Under the pieces are notes generated by a model. The model worked only from the letters and a program-made list of their open reading frames with translations. It was not told the DNA's origin and made no database searches. 64,000 nt of DNA from Parvularcula sp964219355 (lineage in GTDB: Bacteria; Pseudomonadota; Alphaproteobacteria; Caulobacterales; Parvularculaceae), in contig CAXPOZ010000003.1 of assembly GCA_964219355.1 (NCBI GenBank), positions 248,001 to 312,000 on the forward strand, in the 5' to 3' direction. Positions 60,942 through 64,000 of this stretch are shown piece by piece (position 1 is the stretch's first letter; every line of letters begins with the position of its first letter). The translations under genes and the position numbers were made by a program.

Positions 60942-62906
60942 ATGAAACATCGTCTAGCTGCCTTGGCGGCCATGCTGGCCTTGCCAACCACGGCTCTTGC
61001 CCAGAATTACACGCCACCGCCGCTTGAAGCCTTTGGCAGCATGCCGCTTTTCAGCAATGTCAGGATCTCACCGGGCGGCGGCCGCGTTTTCGCCCTGGCC
61101 CGGCCGGCGGATGCCAAAGACTATCGCTTCGTTGTCTTTGAGAATACGCCGCAAGGGCTCTCCCCCATCTTCTCTGTTGAGCAATCGGATGAGGTCCGCT
61201 TCCGACGCCCCTTCTGGAAGCGCGACGACAAGATCATTTTCTCGATTGCCTCAAGCGGCAAACGCTATGGCACCGAAACGGTCGAGACGCGTCTTTTCTC
61301 GCTGACACCGAAATCGGGCAAATCGACACCGCTCTTCACCCTGAACACACGCAGTGCCCGGCTCGACCAGCAGACTGACGTGCCGATCCAGATTCAGGAT
61401 GATTTCGTCAGCATTCTGCCGAATGATCCCAAAAACGTCCTTCTTGAATATTATGATGAAGGCCTGAACAGCGTTTACCGGGTCTATATCGATGACGACC
61501 GCAGCCATACGCGAATGCTGCGCGGCAAGGAAGGCATCGATGACTGGTCAGCAGATGGTCTTGGGAATATCCGCTCAGGGCGCGGCGTCCTTTACAACAA
61601 GAGCATCAAGCTGATCGTCCGTATGCCGGATGATAGCTGGAAGGACATCTCCTACCGCGTCGAAGAAGGCGCACCTAGCTTTTACTTCCTCGGTTTCCCG
61701 CATGACCGGACCACGGCTTATGTTGCCTCCTCACATGAGACCGAGACAGAAGCGCTCTATCTCTATGACATCCCGAGCGACAGTTTCGTTGAGCGGATTT
61801 TCCACACGCCAACCTCGGATGTGTATAACATCATCCAGCAGCGCTCGGACGGCGAAGTGCTCGGTGTCACTTTCGCTGAGGATGACGGAGAAGTTCACTG
61901 GCTGGGGGAGAGTTTCGTCCGTGACGTGATCGAAAAGGTCAAGGGCGCGCTGCCCGGCATGGATGTCACGCTGGTCAATCTCAATCTCACGGATACCGCT
62001 TCGACCTTCTTTATCGAGCAGGGGAATATTCCGGGCCAGTATATTCTTTTCGATCATACTGCCAATCGGCTGACCGCGTTACCATCGCAGTATCAGGCGC
62101 TCGAAGGCGTGCCTATGGGCCAGACCTTCAGTACAATGTACACGGCGCGGGACGGGCTTGAGATTCCAGCCTATGTGACCCTACCGCCCTGGCTGTCTTC
62201 ACTGGAAGAAGCCCAAGGCCTGCCCTTTATCGTCCTGCCGCATGGCGGGCCGAACGCGCGGACCTTCACTGGATTTGACTGGGAAGTGCAGTATCTCGTC
62301 TCGCGCGGCTATGGCGTTCTGGAGATGAACTTCCGGGGATCATCCGGGTTCGGACAGGAATTCCAGCGCGCCGGTGACCGGCAATGGGGTCAAGCGATGC
62401 AGGATGACATCACCGATGGCGCCAAATGGCTGATTGACCAAGGCTATACGAGCGCCAGCAATATTGCGATCATGGGGCATTCCTATGGCGGCTATGCTGC
62501 CTTGATGGGCGCTGTGAAGACCCCCGAGCTTTATCAATGTGCTGTCGCCCATGCGCCGGTGACCGACCTTCCCCGTCTCATCCGTTATGAAAGCCAGTTC
62601 ATCGGCGGCAAATACTGGACGCGCCGCATCGGCCGGCTCTGGGGCGATCGGAATATGCTGCAGGAAATCAGCCCCGCCTTACGGGCCGAAGATTTCGGGA
62701 TTCCCGTCCTTATTCTGCATGGGGACAATGACCGGGTCGTCAATATCGAACAATCCGAGACGATGGCCGCCCGGCTGAAACGGGCGAACAAGGATCATAA
62801 ATATGTCGTCCTGCCGAATGGTAGCCATTACCTCGATGTCGGCGACAACAGGATGACATTCCTGCGAGAGGCGGATGCCTTCCTGAAAGACTGTCTGGGT
62901 CACTGA
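60942..62906 (+). CDS. S9-family serine peptidase (prolyl oligopeptidase-like), copy 1
   Basis: This is a 654-residue exported peptidase. The start at 60942 (MKHRLAALAAMLALPTTALAQ) gives a clean signal peptide. A propeller domain occupies the first two thirds. The catalytic domain has Ser514 in GHSYGGYAAL, Asp597 in HGDNDRVV and His629 in NGSHYLD, so the triad is complete. It is close to dipeptidyl or acylaminoacyl peptidases. A paralogue starts 105 bases downstream with the same strand and a similar leader (CATTTGGGG before both starts), so the two arose by tandem duplication. Confidence 0.92.
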   Translation: MKHRLAALAAMLALPTTALAQNYTPPPLEAFGSMPLFSNVRISPGGGRVFALARPADAKDYRFVVFENTPQGLSPIFSVEQSDEVRFRRPFWKRDDKIIFSIASSGKRYGTETVETRLFSLTPKSGKSTPLFTLNTRSARLDQQTDVPIQIQDDFVSILPNDPKNVLLEYYDEGLNSVYRVYIDDDRSHTRMLRGKEGIDDWSADGLGNIRSGRGVLYNKSIKLIVRMPDDSWKDISYRVEEGAPSFYFLGFPHDRTTAYVASSHETETEALYLYDIPSDSFVERIFHTPTSDVYNIIQQRSDGEVLGVTFAEDDGEVHWLGESFVRDVIEKVKGALPGMDVTLVNLNLTDTASTFFIEQGNIPGQYILFDHTANRLTALPSQYQALEGVPMGQTFSTMYTARDGLEIPAYVTLPPWLSSLEEAQGLPFIVLPHGGPNARTFTGFDWEVQYLVSRGYGVLEMNFRGSSGFGQEFQRAGDRQWGQAMQDDITDGAKWLIDQGYTSASNIAIMGHSYGGYAALMGAVKTPELYQCAVAHAPVTDLPRLIRYESQFIGGKYWTRRIGRLWGDRNMLQEISPALRAEDFGIPVLILHGDNDRVVNIEQSETMAARLKRANKDHKYVVLPNGSHYLDVGDNRMTFLREADAFLKDCLGH

Positions 62907-62912
62907 GGAAAT

Positions 62913-62948
62913 GTCAGGGCGGTATATCACTAGCTGGCCCGCCCTGAC
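62913..62948 (+). other. Perfect hairpin between the tandem S9 genes
   Basis: GTCAGGGCGG (62913-62922) and CCGCCCTGAC (62939-62948) are perfect 10-bp inverted repeats with a 16-base loop, starting seven bases past the copy 1 stop. No U-tract follows, so it may be a partial terminator, an RNA-stability element, or an operator for copy 2. Confidence 0.55.
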
Positions 62949-63011
62949 GCAAAGGTTGCATCTCCGCCCGGCCGCACTAAAGTCGCGAACAGGGTTCATT
63001 TGGGGGTCTAC

Positions 63012-64000
63012 ATGAAATCGCAGCTATCACGCGGCATTGCCGGCATATTGGGTCTCATCCTTTCCACCGGCGCGGCCATGGCGCAGGATCAAGCGCCGCT
63101 TGAAGCCTATGCCCGTATGCCGCTGTTCCGCGACATCGAACTCTCGCCTTCTGGCCACAGATTCTTTGCGCTCGTCCGCCCCGAAGGCGCAGAAGAGTAT
63201 CGCTTCATCGTTTATGACAATGGCGCAGAGGGCATCAAACCGGTTTACGGGACGACCCAGACTGACGAGATCCGCTTCCGCAATGTCACCTGGAAGCGCG
63301 ATGATCGGATCATCTTCTCCCTGCGGACCAATGGCAGCCGATATGGTACAGAGACGGTCGAGACCCGACTCTTCGGCCTGAACCCCGACGACAGCAAGAT
63401 CACGCCGCTATTCCGAAAGCCTGACGAAGGCGACCTGCCAGTTCAGATCCAGGACCGCATTGTCAGTATGCTGGAGGATGATGCCGATCACATCCTTGTA
63501 CAGTATTGGGATGAAGGAAGGATGGCCGTCCGTAGCGTCTTTACGGAGAAAGACAGCCGTCACAAGACGGTCATGAGCGGCAGAAACGGCATTGATTTCT
63601 GGAGTGCAGACAAAAAGGGCCGCATCCGGTCCGGTTGGGGTATCGTCAATGATAAGCGCGAAAAACTGATCGTCCGCATGCCGGATGACAAGTGGAAAGA
63701 TATCTCCCACCGCGTTGCAGAAGGCGCACCCTATTTCAATTTCCTCGGCTTCCCGGATCATCCCGAAAAAGCCTTCGTCGCCTCAAACCATGAGGGCGGA
63801 TTAGCGGCGCTCTATATATATGACATCGTCAATGATCAGTTCGAAGAGAAACTCTTCGAGTCAGATGTCTCTGATGTTTACAGCGTTGTCCAACGAGATG
63901 AGGATGGCGCCGCGGTCGGCGTGACCTTCGCTGATGAAACCGGCGACATTCACTGGTTCGGCGCGAACCTTGCCCAGGACATTATCGATCGGGTGAGAGG
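63012..64000 (+). CDS. S9-family serine peptidase, copy 2 (3' end outside window)
   Basis: This is a partial gene with about 329 codons visible. The start ATG 63012 gives MKSQLSRGIAGILGLILSTG and a signal peptide ending AAMAQ. The visible part is the propeller domain and aligns throughout with copy 1: PLEAYARMPLFRDIELSP matches PLEAFGSMPLFSNVRISP, and YGTETVETRLF is identical in both. The catalytic domain lies beyond the window. Strand, spacing and the similar upstream region indicate a tandem duplication. Confidence 0.9.
   Translation, partial: MKSQLSRGIAGILGLILSTGAAMAQDQAPLEAYARMPLFRDIELSPSGHRFFALVRPEGAEEYRFIVYDNGAEGIKPVYGTTQTDEIRFRNVTWKRDDRIIFSLRTNGSRYGTETVETRLFGLNPDDSKITPLFRKPDEGDLPVQIQDRIVSMLEDDADHILVQYWDEGRMAVRSVFTEKDSRHKTVMSGRNGIDFWSADKKGRIRSGWGIVNDKREKLIVRMPDDKWKDISHRVAEGAPYFNFLGFPDHPEKAFVASNHEGGLAALYIYDIVNDQFEEKLFESDVSDVYSVVQRDEDGAAVGVTFADETGDIHWFGANLAQDIIDRVR

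Noticed and set aside
1..64000. CRISPR arrays, insertion sequences, prophage genes
   Set aside because: No spaced direct repeats, transposase or structural phage genes were recognised anywhere in the window.

Overview
The window is a 64 kb piece of a GC-rich alphaproteobacterial chromosome. Three things point there: a recA gene with the alphaproteobacterial SOS box (GAAC-N7-GAAC), a Caulobacter-type TonB-dependent receptor beside SapC, cupin and tryptophan-halogenase-like genes, and rpmB next to a DUF3108 gene plus a cobT gene. A Caulobacterales, Hyphomonadaceae or Parvularcula-like heterotroph would fit, but the exact lineage is inference. No phage, insertion sequence, integrase or CRISPR array was recognised.

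Layout. Bases 1-6132 (minus) hold nuoJKLMN, the membrane arm of complex I, directly downstream of recA (6276-7349) rather than of nuoA-I. Glycerol kinase, a spermidine-synthase-like protein and an FMN glutamate-synthase-domain protein follow. Bases 11.4-23.5 kb are housekeeping: cobT, a phytase-like esterase, rpmB, DUF3108, an NlpD-like LysM/M23 protein and RNase R. Bases 22.4-26.2 kb are a TakP-like TRAP operon with a CPBP-like membrane gene inserted. Then come a head-GIN lipoprotein, maleylacetoacetate isomerase and tRNA-Thr(TGT).

Bases 27.9-30.6 kb are a compact three-gene operon with one clear and one possible GNAT-type acyltransferase, divergent from a LysR regulator. Bases 30.7-48.0 kb look like a catabolic block for an imported, probably hydrophobic or ester-containing substrate. 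It holds a TonB receptor, a TetR regulator, an acyl-CoA ligase, a PQQ dehydrogenase, an EthD-like protein, a carboxylesterase, two DUF1214 proteins, a DUF1254 protein, an alpha/beta hydrolase-fold protein, a thiolase, an MFS transporter and a pair of acyl-CoA dehydrogenases. Three promoter regions in this block share the palindrome GTTAC-N6-GTAAC, most simply read as one TetR regulon.

Bases 48.1-51.6 kb are a tyrosine-degradation operon (hppD, a VOC protein, a small unknown gene, a fumarylacetoacetate hydrolase) divergent from a MarR regulator. Bases 52.7-59.5 kb hold the flavin halogenase, JmjC-cupin, SapC and large TonB receptor cassette, with two LacI-type operators upstream of the receptor. 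The window ends with tRNA-Leu(TAA), metA and two tandem S9 peptidases, the second cut by the window edge.
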